A DNA stretch of 64,000 nt from Ciborinia camelliae (GCA_025890175.1 JANPYM010000009.1:2224250-2288249), one strand, 5' to 3'; shown: positions 12,580 to 25,614, numbered from the stretch's first letter. Notes: generated from the sequence alone by a model not told the origin. Program-made: numbers and translations.

Positions 12580-12823
12580 TGCTGATATCTAATGAAGTTG
12601 GAAAATTCTTGCAATAATAGTATCGTGGAGAGAACGGGAAAGAGAAAGGAAATAGAAAAGGAAAAGGACTGCAGAGGGTCTAGTGGGTGTTACTCGAACT
12701 CAAAGTTCTCACTTTTCCCGTCGAGGACCAACAGTTGGTGTCTGATTGTCGCCTGATCAGAGGAGTACTTTCCTGGTCATAATCGTACGATTTGGACGTA
12801 ACTGCACAAAGTGTGGTATCATT
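12580..12823. promoter_or_regulatory. Upstream region of the oxygenase gene
   Basis: Moderate-GC sequence immediately 5' of the minus-strand oxygenase start, followed by transposon remnants from 12824. It should contain the promoter, but no specific site was recognised. Confidence 0.35.
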
Positions 12824-12985
12824 GTTGGAAGATCACATATCACTGCAGTATATTCACTGTCTACTCTACAGGTCTACCCCAATATTCCATATACGTACTA
12901 GCTCATACTCTTCAATATACTGTACCTACCTACTCTACAATTCCTATATATAGTTCTAGTATATGCACGCATAATACTATAGACT
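12824..12985 (+). mobile_element. Diverged copia LTR remnant
   Basis: TGTTGGAAGATCACATATCAC and the later CCTACCTACTCTACAATTCC follow the order of the plus-oriented copia LTR at 10641-10810 with many substitutions. The boundary on the right is approximate. No target duplication was identified. Confidence 0.5.
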
Positions 12986-13144
12986 TACAACTCTTATATA
13001 AGAATCTCTTATATAAGAGATTCTTATATAGAGGTTCTAGTATATAACGTTCTATTCTAACTATAGTATGTTTTTAAAATAAAGCTAAACATATACGCTA
13101 TTTCATTTATAGATTATAATTTTAGATTATAAATGTTACGAAGG

Positions 13145-13258
13145 TGGCACTAGTCTATATATAGTATGTTAGCTCTAGGCTCTTAGTCTAGAATTATATC
13201 TTTTTAGATTAGTTAACGTAGTGGTAAAGCTAACTTCTATAATGTTACAATAAATAAG
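13145..13258 (+). repeat. Dispersed repeat with tRNA A-box-like sequence (RIP-mutated copy)
   Basis: Aligns over about 115 bp with 42098-42215, both containing CACTAGTCTATA and a GTAGTGGTAAAGCTAAC core. The core resembles a Pol III A box in a tRNA D-arm. Differences from the other copy are mainly C-to-T and G-to-A. It could be a SINE head or a tRNA pseudogene; no convincing B box was seen. Confidence 0.4.
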
Positions 13259-13264
13259 AATTAT

Positions 13265-13435
13265 ATTATACGCGTTAGATCGAAATATATAAACTAGAAA
13301 AACGTAGATCTATAATCTAATAAAAGAACTATACTAAAGAGAAAAGAATTATTTTTAAAGGATTACCAGCTATAAAAGGGAATGATCACGTAATTAACCA
13401 ATGATTATTCTCTAGGTAGGGACCTAGATATAATA
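13265..13435 (+). mobile_element. RIP-mutated relative of the TGTCATACGCG LTR
   Basis: Follows the LTR at 27495-27684 in order: ACGCGT near 13269, the ATAAAAGAACTATACTAAAGAG block, AATGATCACGTAATTAACCA, and TAGGTAGGGACCTAGA. Transitions are spread throughout. Ends are approximate. Confidence 0.5.
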
Positions 13436-14218
13436 GTAAGGGAAGAAGCTATTCGTATTTATTTTTAGGCTCGAAACGGCCGAACTCAAAGCTTGTAAAT
13501 TTATAACTTAAAACTATGATTTATTAATCTATTATTAGAAATTAATATATCTAGAATTATCCCCAAAACACGCCATGGGAACAATTTCGGATGTCTTCTA
13601 CCGCAATTTAAAATCGGGTTCAGATCAAGGTCGAGGTCTATTTTTTTTCTCGCTTAAATAAAATCAGTTTTTTATGTTTAGGGAGAAAAGAAGGGGTGCT
13701 TGGGAGACGCGAGAGTGAAGACACTCGGATAGTTTTAATTTAGATACGCTAAATTGTCTCAGAAAATGATGTAGATGAGCACGGCACTTTCGATATGATT
13801 CGGCTTTGCCTGACTTCGCCGCAGGCTTACCTGTTCATATGGTTTCGCTCGCAATTAATATGCAGATGCTGCAGCATTTTTGACCGCCCCTTAAAGTTGA
13901 ATAGAAATGTGTGCCACAGAAAAAAAACTTGCTTTTATTGAATGTCATTTACTCCCGCGCCAATTTCCTATTTCCATGGCTCATCCAATAAAACATGGAT
14001 AATGTGCACATGGGTATTTCTAACCCCAGAACCGCAGCAGATAAAGATACAGGTCCCGTAAATTGGATTATGCACATGGTGAACCAGAGACGATGTAGTC
14101 CCCCCAGGCTATCTCCCATCTATCCTATGTGGAACGTGGCGTCTTAACTCATATTCCGCAGTTTTTGTCGAAAGATCATCCACACTCCTTCTCTCCCTGG
14201 TTCTACCACGTTACATCT
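13436..14218. other. Intergenic spacer downstream of the exporter gene
   Basis: Contains the repeat end CGGCCGAACTCAAAGCTTGT (about 13470-13489). From about 13560 onward it returns to ordinary base composition up to the stop of the exporter gene. No coding region was recognised. Confidence 0.4.
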
Positions 14219-16336
14219 TTAGAGCAACCTTCTGAGCGTTCTCTCCCACATGATACTTACTGCAAGTGCTTGGGCAATGGCGAAGCCAATCATCACTTTC
14301 GTTTGTAAGTCGTAAGCTGCTCCAAAAGTTGATCTCACTGTGGCTTGCAGACCCAATGGAAGTGAGTCAATGCCCGATGTCACAGATTGAAGAAGAGCTG
14401 ACAATTGTTCGGGAGTGAGATGTCTAGACAGGTGGGTTCGGACATAGTCGTTGAAAACATTCGTGGCAATTGATAACCCAACAACGCTACCGAGGGCCCG
14501 GAATTGAGTGATTGCACCCATTGCAATTGCTGTATTCAATTAGTTCTTTGTATTCGTAGTCCACTCGTACAGATTATACACACATTGATCCCTTCCTTGG
14601 ATAAGTTGTGGTGTAAGCTGAACCAAGACCCCCCATATTAGCACCGAGGCCAACGCTCAGCAAAATCTCAAAGCAGTATTTTCCAGCCCCAGTATGTAGC
14701 GGAATAATTGACTGGATAGCCATACTGATTATCTGGAGAGAGGCTCCCGAAAGTAGCACAAATACCACAGGAATATGTAACTTTGAAGTCAGTATCATTG
14801 CAAGCACCAACCCAAAGGTATAGAAAAGAGTAAACGGCAGCAGGCGTATTCCAGCTACTAGTGCTGTGGTATTGGCTACCGTCTGCCATTCTTGGGGAAT
14901 TTGAATCACCGCAACAGTAAACGGAACGCCTGCAAAAAAGCTGATCCTGCCTGACTATTAGTAAAAGAGGCGTTTGTGTAGTTCCATATCTTACAGAAGT
15001 GCACCCATGAAGACTCGATTCTTTAGGAGCCGCCAAGTTAGAACGGGTTGTCGTGTTTCCATTCTTTTGTCGACGTGATATTCCCAGACCAGGAAACCGA
15101 AGACAGAGACGCAGGTAAGAACAAGAAGTACGATTATGGGGGCGGAGGACCATGCGTAAGTTGTCCCGGCCTCCTGAAGAGCGCTTACAATAAATGCTGA
15201 GGTTGCGAAGACTAAGGTTACTCCAAGAAAGTCAATGTCTTTGAGTTTGCCCACATGGATTGAACGTCGTTCGGATTCAAGATCTGGAAACCAAAAAGGC
15301 ATGAAAATGAAGAGTAATATAAAGGTGATGACACCTAATGGTAAACTAGACAATTTCAGCACATTTCTCATAAAGGGAACCAGTAAGCCAAAGAAGTATA
15401 ACTTTACTTGATTAGAAAGACCCATCTCCAGGTTGCACCGCCAGCTATAGCACCTCCTAATAGTGGCCCAATCAAGAATCCTAAAACAAACGCAAAAGAA
15501 GTGAATGAAGCCCACAGCGCGTATTTCTGAACCTCTACCATTTCGGGAAGAATGACATAAGGGATAGAAAGAAGGCCGGAACCGCCAATACCCTTTGGAT
15601 TTGAATGAGAATTGTTGTGCAAACAGCCTATTTGATTCTGATTGAGCTTACCTGAAACGCACGAAATACGATACTATAAGGGGTGAGCGTTGGTCATTAT
15701 GAAAGAATGGGAGTATTGAAAGGCCTACAGCTGACTAGTGGTCCGCGCTCCACCACACGCTCCTGAAGCGACAACAAAAATTGCCAGTGCTGCACAGAGA
15801 CATTGCCGGCGGCCAAGACTATCGCTGAGTTTTGCCCAGATTATTAGAAATCCTGCACCACGTTAGTGCCCACCCTCATGGAGAACCAAATGCCAACGTA
15901 CCGGTGTATGTCAAAATATAAGCTGTTATAATCCAGGTACTACGGGCAAAGCTTTTCAAGTCATCTGTAATGGCGACGAGTGAGGTACTGACAATTGCAA
16001 CCTCGAGATTGGCGAGAAATACACATGCATTGGCACTGATAATTGCGCAGTTAGTGAGAAAAATGTGAGCTCAGGCTGACAACTGAAACAAACGCCAGGG
16101 TAAACTCACGAAAATGTTGTGCCGTATAATCTCCATCCTTGAAGACGTTCTACTCCAGGAACTTCAGCTGCCTGGGGACTAAGTTCCGAGAGCTCTTCTC
16201 CAATATTGACACCCGTGGATTTTGGTTTGCTTATCTCATCGGCCTCACTTTTCTGGATGGGATGAGGGAAGGGACGAGGTTCTGCTATAATAGATTGGTT
16301 TTTGGCTTCCTGAACTTCATTGGCTTGCGCTTCCAT
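14219..16336 (-). CDS. MFS drug/metabolite:H+ exporter (probably 14-TM DHA2 type)
   Basis: Eight exons (16336-16110, 16035-15902, 15852-15729, 15673-15652, 15592-15408, 15345-14995, 14946-14582, 14529-14219) keep frame and encode about 572 residues, usual for fungal DHA2 transporters. All introns are GT-AG and short; exon 4 is a 22-nt microexon coding for (L)IVFRAFQ, which the family needs between TSQL and GIGGSG. A charged cytoplasmic N-terminus of about 75 residues precedes the membrane segments. Visible signatures are motif A (AKLSDSLGRR) after TM2 and motif C (LGFLIGPLLGGAI) in TM5. Such plasma-membrane proteins export toxins, drugs or secondary metabolites using the proton gradient. It lies head-to-head with the PKS, sharing a 456-bp intergenic region, which supports a role in exporting the cluster product. 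No break was found. Confidence 0.88.
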
Positions 16337-16792
16337 TTCGACTTGTGGCTCGATAGACTTAGTTCATAGGTTTGTGTGGGTGGTGTAAATACCATAGCCT
16401 TCAGTGGCGACATTGCCTTATATACCATAAAGCGCTCAATAATACGTTACATCTCGCGTAAGTGCCTGTAGAGTAACGCCATTTTACTCAAGACGTACAG
16501 GCTTCAGATTGGATCTAATCATTATCTTATAACAGTTGCGACGGGCACTAGCCAGGTCACGTGAAGATCATCGTCACATGGTTGGGAATATAAACCAAAA
16601 TAGAGAACACGGGAGGTGGGGCACAGAAAGCAGGGTGAGCAGAGAAAAGAGGTGCACAGAAAGCAGAGAGAGACATAGAGCAAAGCGTGGACAGGGGTAG
16701 AAAACTGGGGGGGGGGCACAGGAAGCTGAGAGAGGATGTAAGGCAAAGAATGGAATGGGTAGCCAGGGGCACAATCTGGAGCAAGGCGCAGA
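16337..16792. promoter_or_regulatory. Divergent promoter region between exporter and PKS
   Basis: The 456-bp spacer separates the two divergent starts and probably drives both genes. It contains GTCACGTGAAG near 16556-16566 (E-box-like CACGTG), the direct GCACAGAAAGCAG repeats at about 16621-16667 and a poly-G run near 16706-16716. Regulatory function of these elements is inferred only. Confidence 0.5.
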
Positions 16793-17394
16793 ATGTCCTT
16801 CAGTGCAATATACATCTATCTCACAATTCATGGGTTCGTACGGACCAAAAGTTCAAAATCATCTCCATCATATTCAGTCCATTCCGTGGAAGACATTCTT
16901 GAGCCAATAGCTATCGTTGGCTTTTCAATTGGTTTTCCTCAGGAGGCTACTTCCTCTGAAGCATTCTGGGAAATTTCAATGAAGAAAAAAAGGACAACGA
17001 CTAGTTTTCCCAAGAATAGGATGAAAATTGATTCTATGTTCCATCCAGATGCAAATAGATGGGGCCAGGCAAGAAATAACAGAAACTATGAATACTTGCT
17101 GTCATCTGACCCAAACTGCCGGATATACGTTTCCCGAAGCCACTTTCTTCAACGAGATATTGCTAGCTTCGACGCTCCAATTCACAACTTCTACCACGGA
17201 TGCAGCGAGTATGGATCCATAACAACGATTACTATTAGAGTATATACAAAAAGCGCTCGAAAATGGTAAGTAGCCAACGAACCATTCCTGGAACATTCGA
17301 TGTACTAATATGCATTATCTAAGTTGGAATGCCGATGGAGAGTGTTTCCGGTAGTAGATCCTGGATCTACACAAGCTCTTTCCCATCTAATTAT
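16793..17394 (+). pseudogene. Highly reducing PKS, 5' part (N-terminal ketosynthase remnant)
   Basis: Opens with a short leader, then EPIAIVGFSIGFPQEATS and AFWE, the classical start of a fungal iterative PKS ketosynthase (KS), followed by FPKNRM, HFLQRDIASFDAP and, in another frame, DAASMDP. A 57-nt GT-AG intron (17267-17323, CTAAT branch point) is retained, and the next exon reads GMPMESVSGS up to 17394. There similarity stops abruptly and AT-rich DNA begins. Lesions include a frame change near 17190 and an in-frame TAA at 17220-17222, where the family has Gln (compatible with CAA-to-TAA). Only about the first quarter to third of KS remains; the catalytic Cys region is absent here. It is on the same strand as 43626-50015, the remainder of the same gene. 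Divergent from the exporter. Confidence 0.85.
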
Positions 17395-18261
17395 TAATAA
17401 TATCACAACTTTTTTTTCATCGAACAAAATGGTAAGGTTTAAATAATACTAATAAATAAATCAAAAACACCAAAATTCAATCAATTGTACATTTATTTAA
17501 ACAAAATTCAAACCAAATTCGGATTTTGTTCGTTTTACTTAGTGTTATTTTGTTGCCCAAATTAATGGAAGTCACAGTTTTGTAATGTAGTAAAAGCTGT
17601 TGTATTTTATCTCATCCTCAGACCCACCAAGTTCGGTGATTACATAATCATAAAATCTATAAACCGACCAATTAGAGCTATGTAAAGAACCTACGTACGA
17701 TCACCAAAGGGTCTGATACAATTTGGTCGCGGCTATAGTGGGAAATGTAATATTTCAACTTTTATGTAATTCTAAAATTTATAATTAAAAATTTATTTCC
17801 AATTGAATAGTTTTGGGGTAGATTTATTATATAAAAATGAATTTTCTAATTATTTTAATAGATATTATATCGCAACTTTTTTTTCAACTACCCTTATCGC
17901 CCTGATCATCCAGATCTTGTTTATCTTAAATTTTTCGAATTAAATATCTGGTTCACCAAATTTATTGTATTAAATTTTTGTTTGAATTTCGATTACATTA
18001 TCCACATTATCTATATTATCCGAAAATAATCTATACATTTAAACTTCAAAATATTTTCAAAAAAATATAATTAACATTATTATAATTATTAATCATTTCA
18101 ATTTTTTATATATATTTTAATTAAATTATATAATTTTATTATTTTTAAATTAATATAATTATATTAAAATCGATCTATATATTTTCGATATATTATAAAT
18201 TTTAATTATATAATTTTAATGATTTTGAAATTTAAATATATAAATCTCTTTCAGATAATAT
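17395..18261. other. AT-rich sequence at the PKS breakpoint
   Basis: Starts exactly where KS homology ends. About 17560-17760 has a more normal composition (TCACCAAAGGGTCTGATAC and neighbours) but no frame or family was recognised. From about 17900 it becomes strongly AT-rich, leading into a copia LTR. Confidence 0.4.
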
Positions 18262-18600
18262 TATTAAAGATTATATTTACTATAGTATGACCGAGGTCAT
18301 CAAGATCTACCCCACCTTCAAATGTAGCTTAACTTTCCTTCTATTATACAATATCCTTTATTTACTTTATAATTCCTATATATAGTTTTAATTTATATAT
18401 AATATATAATATATATATTTAATAAATTATAAAGTCTATATAATTGTATTTTATTAATAATTATATTAAACTTAAATATAATTTTTTTCAATTTTTTATT
18501 TATTATAAAATAGGGAAAGATAATTATATTTAAAAATAATAATTGGGGCGAATTTAAAAATTCAATTTTTTGAATATTAGTTTTTGTTGAAACGGGTGAT
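18262..18600 (+). mobile_element. Copia 5' end (LTR 18262-18424 plus leader), plus orientation
   Basis: A RIP-decayed LTR retaining GACCGAGGTC and TCTACCCCACC is followed by leader sequence matching the reverse complement of about 39575-39726, including AATTGGGGCGAATTTAAA. Similarity is lost near 18598, where TGATTAGTGTAGCTTAGTACG begins. Confidence 0.6.
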
Positions 18601-21600
18601 TAGTGTAGCTTAGTACGATGCGTAGTGTAGCGTTTGTATATAATATAAATGCGGTTATATTTTTATAAAAATAATAAAAATTTTTTAAAGAATTTTATAA
18701 TTTTTATTAATTAATTTAATTTTATATTTTTATTATATTTTAATAAATTATAAGTTCAAATTTGTATTTAAATTAGATTTGTTTTTATTTGAAAAAAAAA
18801 AGTTTTATTAGTAATAATAAAGGTTTTAAAATTTAAGCAAAGGTTTTTATTAATTTAAATAAAGGCTTTTTTTAATTTATTAAAATTATTTATTTATTTT
18901 TAAAAATTTAAATAAAAGTTTATATTATTTTATAAAAAAATTATTTTATTTATTTAAATATTTTATATATATTTAAAAACGAAAATTTAGATTTTATTTT
19001 TCAATTTTATTTTATATTAAGATTTTTCAATTTGATTTAATTTTGTAACAAAAATAAAAGAATTTCTTTATTTTTATTTATTATATTTCAATAAAAAAAT
19101 TTTAATTATAAAAATATTTAAATTTTTATTTTTTTTATAATATTATATACAATTTTTATAATAATTATAATTATTATAATATTTTTTATTTTATTTAATA
19201 TGGATAATAAGGTTTAATAATTTTATATTTCGATTTTTAATTAAAATAATTGAAAATAATAGTTCAAATTAGTAAAACTTTATATTATAAAAAAAAAAAA
19301 AAATTTGTAATAAATAATATAATAATGTAATATATAATAATTTTTATTGATAATATTAAATTCGAAAAAAAAGATAATATTTATAGGATAATCAAAATTT
19401 AGATAAAAATTAAGTTTTTTATTATATAATATATTAATAAAACGAATATTAAGTTTATTAAAAATTAAATAAAGTTTTATATTAAATAAATAATTTTGAA
19501 GGTAAAATATATTCAAATTATATTATAAAATATTTAAAATTAAATAATATAATTTATTATTTAAAAATTAAAATCGAATATAATAATTAAAAATAATTAA
19601 AAAGAAATTTAATTTATTTATAAGTGAATTATAAAAGATAATAAAAATTAAATAAAGGTTTTAATAAATAATATAATATTAAATTTTTTTATTTAAATTT
19701 TTTTTAAAAAGATTTGTTATAATAATTAATATAATTAATATTTAAATATTTAATTTTTAATAAAAGTTTAATAAATTATAAATTATTAATAAAAAAAATA
19801 TAAATTTAAAGATTATGATTATTATTACGGTTGGATTAATAAATACGGATAGTGATATTGTTATAATTATAGTAGTATATTAAAAACAATAGGAATAAAA
19901 ACGAAATTATAATAGTAATAAAGGATATAATAATAGCGAATATAATTAAAATTTATATTTTTGAAATTTTAATAAAATTAGAAAATATTTTTATTATAAT
20001 AAAAAAAATTATATTGTTTAAAATTATTTATATAAAAATAATATTTAATAATATATTAAGAATAATTTTATTTTAAAAAAGTTTGTAATAATAATTTATA
20101 TATTTGTAAATTAATATATTTATAATAAAATTTTTAAATTATGATTTAATAAATTTTTTTTTTTATAGATTTGTTTGTATATATATTGTAATAAAAATAT
20201 TAAATAATAAAAAAAAGTTTAATATATTTATTTTTTTAAATAATTTTATAAATAAATTTGTATATATTTTATTTGTTAATAAATTTTGTAAATAAATTGT
20301 ATATACTAAAATATTAATATATATAATTAATTAATATTATTATTTTTTTAATTTAAAATTATTTAAATAATTTTATATTATTAAAATTAATAAAAAAAAA
20401 TTATTTATAAAAAATTATAATATTATAAAAATTGTATAAAAAAAAAGATTTATAAATTAAATATATTATATATTTCAAATTTGAAAATCAATTTATTATT
20501 TACAAAAATGTTTTATAAGAATTTTAAAGTTAAAAAAATATTTAACAATAAAAAACTATATTTTTAATAAAAAATTTTATAATATTTATATAATTTTTAA
20601 TTTATTAAATTTTTTAGTTATTATTATATTTCCTATAATGTTATTTAATAATATATAAAATATTATATATAAAAAAATTAAAACTAATTTGGTTAAGATT
20701 TAATAAAAAAATTAATTGTGAAGGTATTAATTATAATATCAAAAATTAGGGTATATAGATAACGGAATATTTTGTAAATTGTATTTAATAATTATTTTTA
20801 ATAAAAAAATATAGTTATTAATAAAATTTGTTTTTTATAAAATTTGTATTATAATTAAAATAAAAAAACATTATAATAATATATTTTTTAAATATAAAAA
20901 ATAATTATTTGTATTTGTATTTTTAAATGTTATAAACTTTTTTTTATATTTTTTTGAAAAAAATAATATTTTGTAAAAATTATTAATAGTTAAATAAAAA
21001 GAATATAAATTATATTTTTTATATAAAAAAACGATATTATTAATAAATTGAAAAAATAATAATTAAAAATATAAAAAAAATTAGATTTTAATATTTTGAT
21101 AATTTAAATTAATAATATTTTGGAAATTAAAAAAGTATTATAAAAATAATAAAATATTATAAATATATAAAAACAAACGATATATATATATTTTTTAAAT
21201 CAAAATAAAATTATAAAGTATACAATTTTTATAATATAAATAAATATTTAAATAATATTTAAGGATTTTGTTTTATTTATTAAATTTTAAAATTATATTA
21301 TCGAAATTAATATTTATATACAAAACAAAATGTATATTAATTTTTATATTAATAAATTTAAAATATATCAAAAACAAAAAAAGCTTTTTTAAAAAAACAA
21401 TAAATAATTAATAATTAAATAAAAAAACAATAAATTTTGTTTTATAAGATATAATTTAATAAAATTTTATTTATTGATTATATTAGAATATAAAAATCAA
21501 AATATTATTTTTATATTAATTCTATATTATAGTTATATAATATATAATAGAATAAATTAATTGATTATATAAGGATTGCAATGTTTTTAGGGTATAATAA

Positions 21601-21783
21601 ATATATTATTAAACATTTTTGAATTTATACTCTAAATATATATATTATAATTAAAATCAATAATTATATTTTTTTTAAAAAATTATTAATAAAAAAAATT
21701 GATTTAAAATTATAAATTCAAATGTTAAAAAAAGATTTTATTAAAAAACAAAAAATTTTAAATAATTTATTAAATCGATATTT
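18601..21783. mobile_element. RIP-decayed transposon sequence, family unresolved
   Basis: Over 3 kb of about 85-90 percent A+T (visual estimate) with stop codons in every frame. A slightly GC-richer patch at about 19815-19945 could be a remnant of a coding region. It is presumably continuous with or inserted into the copia piece before it, but the family cannot be told by eye. Confidence 0.4.
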
Positions 21784-22057
21784 TATCACGAGGACGACTT
21801 GGGGATCTAATGATTTAGGAACTAAGATTCGTATTGATGAAAATCTAGATTCTAATGCTAGAAGAAGGTGCAGGATAGCTGAACCTTATATAGACCTAGG
21901 TAGCTGTACTGAACTGGCGCTAGTGCCTAGTGCATAGTACTAAGCGAGTACTATGCCTAGAACCTAATACTATAGGAATGAAGAGCATTCACTACCAGGC
22001 ACGTGATCGTAGGTCACGTGCTAGTCACGTGACCCGTACCCCTGTAACTTCGTCACA
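21784..22057 (-). mobile_element. Solo LTR (TGTGACGAAG...CGTGATA), little mutated, with target duplication
   Basis: A GC-richer 274-bp island in AT-rich DNA. On the minus strand it begins TGTGACGAAGTTACAGGGG and ends CCTCGTGATA. It is flanked by a perfect 5-bp duplication TATTT (21779-21783 and 22058-22062). It contains several CACGTG motifs. The same LTR occurs in RIP-mutated form at 30234-30477, where it is next to a polypurine tract. The 71-residue frame starting in the left flank is not a gene. Confidence 0.8.
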
Positions 22058-23907
22058 TATTTTATTAATCAATTATAAAATAATATAAATATTATTTTTA
22101 TATTGTTTATAATTAATATTAATATTATTAATTTAAAAAAATATATAATTGATATAATATAATAATAACAATTTTTATTAATTATTTAAATTATTATTTT
22201 ATAATTTTAAATATTGAAAATAAAATTAATATTAATAATATATATAAAAAATTAATAATAATAAAATAATTCAAAAAAAAGGAAAATAAAATTAATTTTT
22301 AAAAAATAAAGTATTTACAAATTTTGTTTATTATAATTTCGAAATTGAAATCTAATTAATAATTATTTATAAAAAAATAATTAAATAATTATGTTTTTTT
22401 ATTCAAAATTGTTTTTATAAATATTATGGTAAGGGAAATATTTATTTTTAAGATTTATAAAAAAGCTATTAATAATTTTATATATAAAAAGTAATAAAAT
22501 AAGATTATTTAAAAAAAAATTGATAAATTTAAAAAAAAAATATATATAATAATAAATATTTAATAATAATAAAATAAATTTGATTATTATAAAATAAATC
22601 TTTATAATAAAATTAAAGATTAATAAATTATTAAATCGTTTTAAAACAAAATTAATAACACAAAAATTTATTTAAAAATATAATATCAATTGTTTTAATA
22701 TTTTTGTTTTAACTATATAGTTAATTATAATTTGTTTTTTTTTATTAATAATTATTTTTTAGAATTTCAAAGCATATTACTTTAATATTAAAAATATATT
22801 TACAAAAGTTAAATTAAAAAAAAAGATTTTTTTTTTATACCAAAACTTTTTTTAATAAAGTTAAAATATATTTTAAAAATATTATAAAATTTGTATAATT
22901 TAAAATAAATAATACATAATTAAAACAATTTAATCAAATTTTGATTTATTATTTAAAAGTTTATATAAAATTAAATTAATTTTTATTTATTTACTTATAT
23001 AAATTAAAAAATAATTATTTTATTATATATCAATAATTTTTTTGTAATAATAAAATCCATTAATAATATTATATAGTTCAATAAATAATTTATATTGAAA
23101 TTTAAAATTAAAAATTTAAAAAAAAATAAAATATTCGAAACTTTTAAATTTAAAAATAATTTGAAATAAAGAAAATTGTATTTTATATATTGATCAAATA
23201 TAATATTTTAAAAATGTTTTAAATAAATATAAATTTACAAAAAAAATATTAAAATCGATTAATATATTTATCGAAAAATATAAAATATTTTAATTATTCA
23301 AAAAAAGCAAAAAACGAGTTAATTTTATATAATATTATTGTATAATTAATAAATTGATATACACAATAATATATTTTAAATTAAATATTATATTTAGTTT
23401 TAAGAAATTCAGTTAATACATAAAAAATCCTATAAAGTTTTATATATATCAATTACAAAAAGTTATATGATATTTATAAACAATAATTAATCATAAATTA
23501 TAAATTATATTATAAACTAAAGGAAATTAAAAATTTAATTGTATATTCTAATATAAATTATATAAACAATATTATAAATAAAAAGAATATCTCTAAAATA
23601 ATAATTTTACTAAATAATAATTTAATGTTTTGAATAAATTGAAAATAAAATACAATATCGATATTCATTACTAAATCAAAATATATTATATAATTAATTA
23701 TAACAAAATAGGAATAATAATTAATATAAATACTTTATAATATAAAATATAAATATTATATTAAAAAAGATAAGTCTAAAATATAATTATAACAAAATAG
23801 GAATAATAATTAATATAAATACTTTATAATATAAAATATAAATATTATATTAAAAAAAATAAGTCTAAAATATAAATAAGAGGTAATAATTAAAAAGTTA
23901 TTATTTT
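22058..23907. mobile_element. RIP-decayed transposon sequence, family unresolved
   Basis: Extremely AT-rich, no open frame. An imperfect direct repeat of about 110 bp lies at about 23700-23875 (both copies contain AACAAAATAGGAATAATAAT). Confidence 0.4.
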
Positions 23908-24790
23908 TATTAAATATGTAGTATTGTGTGTGTAGACTAAAGCTATATACAAAAACTATAAAGTAGGTAAAGGGTATTGTACAATAGAGAAAACTAAGCT
24001 ACATTAGGAGGTGGGGTAGATTTCGGTTATATTATAGTGAATATAATTTTTGATATCTTTTTTATAATCAACGATTATCGAATCGAATTATATTTTAGGT
24101 CTTATTAATTTTTACAACAGTTTATAATTGTAATATCTATTCTTTTATAAAGTTTAATTATTTTGTATTATATAATATAATTACATTATAGTATAAAAGT
24201 ATTTAGATTACCTTTTCTTTACATTTAAACTTATTTTAATATAATAAATAAAAAAGTTAATTAAAATTAATTATTTAATTAAAATATTTACAATCTAATT
24301 AATATTAATTATTTAATTAAAATATTTACAATCTAATTAATATTAATTATTCAAAGTATTTTAAGTTTATTCCTATTTATTATATTATTTTTGATATAAT
24401 GTTATTTGATGTTTATATACTTGATTTTATTATAAAATTTGTTTTCCTTGATTTAATTAATATTGTTTTTGTTATTTACAAATAGTATTAAAATAAACAA
24501 TTTTATTTTTGTATATTTTTTTAAATTTATAATTAGTTTTTTTATTTATATAAGTTTCTTAACATTTTCGTTTATAACAATTATCTTTATTTTTATAATA
24601 TTTTAAAAAATGGATTTTTGTTTGATTAATAATCAAATAATCGTTTTTCCATAATATATAATAACAATTTTTTGTATAAATTTTTAATATTGTTTTAAAC
24701 TTTATATTAAATCAATATAAACTGTATATTTCGAAAAAGATTATTACAAACAATCAAAATACAAAATTTTAAAAAAAAAATCTTTATAAT
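23908..24790 (-). mobile_element. Copia 3' end (LTR 23908-24055 plus pol tail), truncated
   Basis: The LTR is followed by sequence parallel to 35147-35900 of the complete copia element, that is, the 3' end of pol in minus orientation, with heavy G-to-A and C-to-T conversion. It breaks off near 24790, where an unrelated GC-richer island starts. Confidence 0.6.
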
Positions 24791-24910
24791 ATATTAAAAC
24801 GAGCTTTGAGTACGGCCCTTCACGACCTCCCTCGCAGCTCGTCTGCCGGAGGCTATCAGATACCTAATCTGGTAATATTGAAGCTATTCGCAAAATTCCA
24901 TTTTTTTTGA
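24791..24910. other. GC-richer island before the tandem-array block
   Basis: About 100 bp of normal composition beginning with ACGAGCTTTGAGTACGGCC, the reverse complement of the repeat end near 11003-11021. It then runs CTTCACGACCTCCCTCGCAG. Probably a fragment of a dispersed repeat; it directly abuts the 12-bp array. Confidence 0.4.
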
Positions 24911-25126
24911 AATAAAATAATTAATAAAATAATTAATAAAATAATTAATAAAATAATTAATAAAATAATTAATAAAATAATTAATAAAATAATTAATAAA
25001 ACAATTAATAAAATAATTAATAAAATAATTAATAAAATAATTAATAAAACAATTAATAAAATAATTAATAAAATAATTAATAAAATAATTAATAAAACAA
25101 TTAATAAAATAATTAATAAAATAATT
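24911..25126. repeat. 12-bp minisatellite, 18 copies
   Basis: Unit AATAAAATAATT repeated without length change; a minority of units carry a T-to-C variant (AATAAAACAATT), recurring at intervals, which suggests block duplication of several units. Confidence 0.9.
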
Positions 25127-25614
25127 ATTAATAATAAATTTCTTTATAATTTATCTATTTCTTTTTAATTTTTTTAATTTTTTTTTTTTTCTTTTCTTTT
25201 TCTTTTTCTTTTTCTTTTTCTATTTTCATTTTTTTCAATCTTTTTATTATTAATTATTATTTTTACCTTTTATTTTTTATTTTTTACTTTTTTTATATTT
25301 CATTTTTTACTTTCTTTATTTTTTATTTTTTATTTCTTTTTTTATTCTTTTTTTAATTCTTTTTTTTAATTCTTTTAATCATTTTTTAAATTTTTTAAAT
25401 TTCTTTTTCTATTTTCTTTAATCTTTTCAATTTTCTTTTAATTCTTTTTAAATTTTTTATTTATTATTTATAAAAATTATATATTCTATATACATTTTTT
25501 TTTAATTTCTTTTATATTTTTCTTTTTATATTTTATATTTTTCAATTTTTTATAAAAAAATTTATTTATTTTTTTTCAATTCTTTTAATTATTAATTAAT
25601 ATTTTCAAAATTTA
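25127..25614. repeat. Pyrimidine-rich low-complexity tract
   Basis: Long T-rich/CTTTT-rich stretch with almost no G on the plus strand, connecting two tandem arrays. Nothing coding. Confidence 0.7.

Noticed and set aside
15593..15728. Frameshift or stop in the exporter gene
   Set aside because: The apparent break disappears when the 22-nt exon 15673-15652 is recognised; all junctions are then GT-AG and the protein matches the family.
21722..21937. 71-residue plus-strand frame
   Set aside because: Runs from AT-rich flank into the solo LTR at 21784-22057; no motif.
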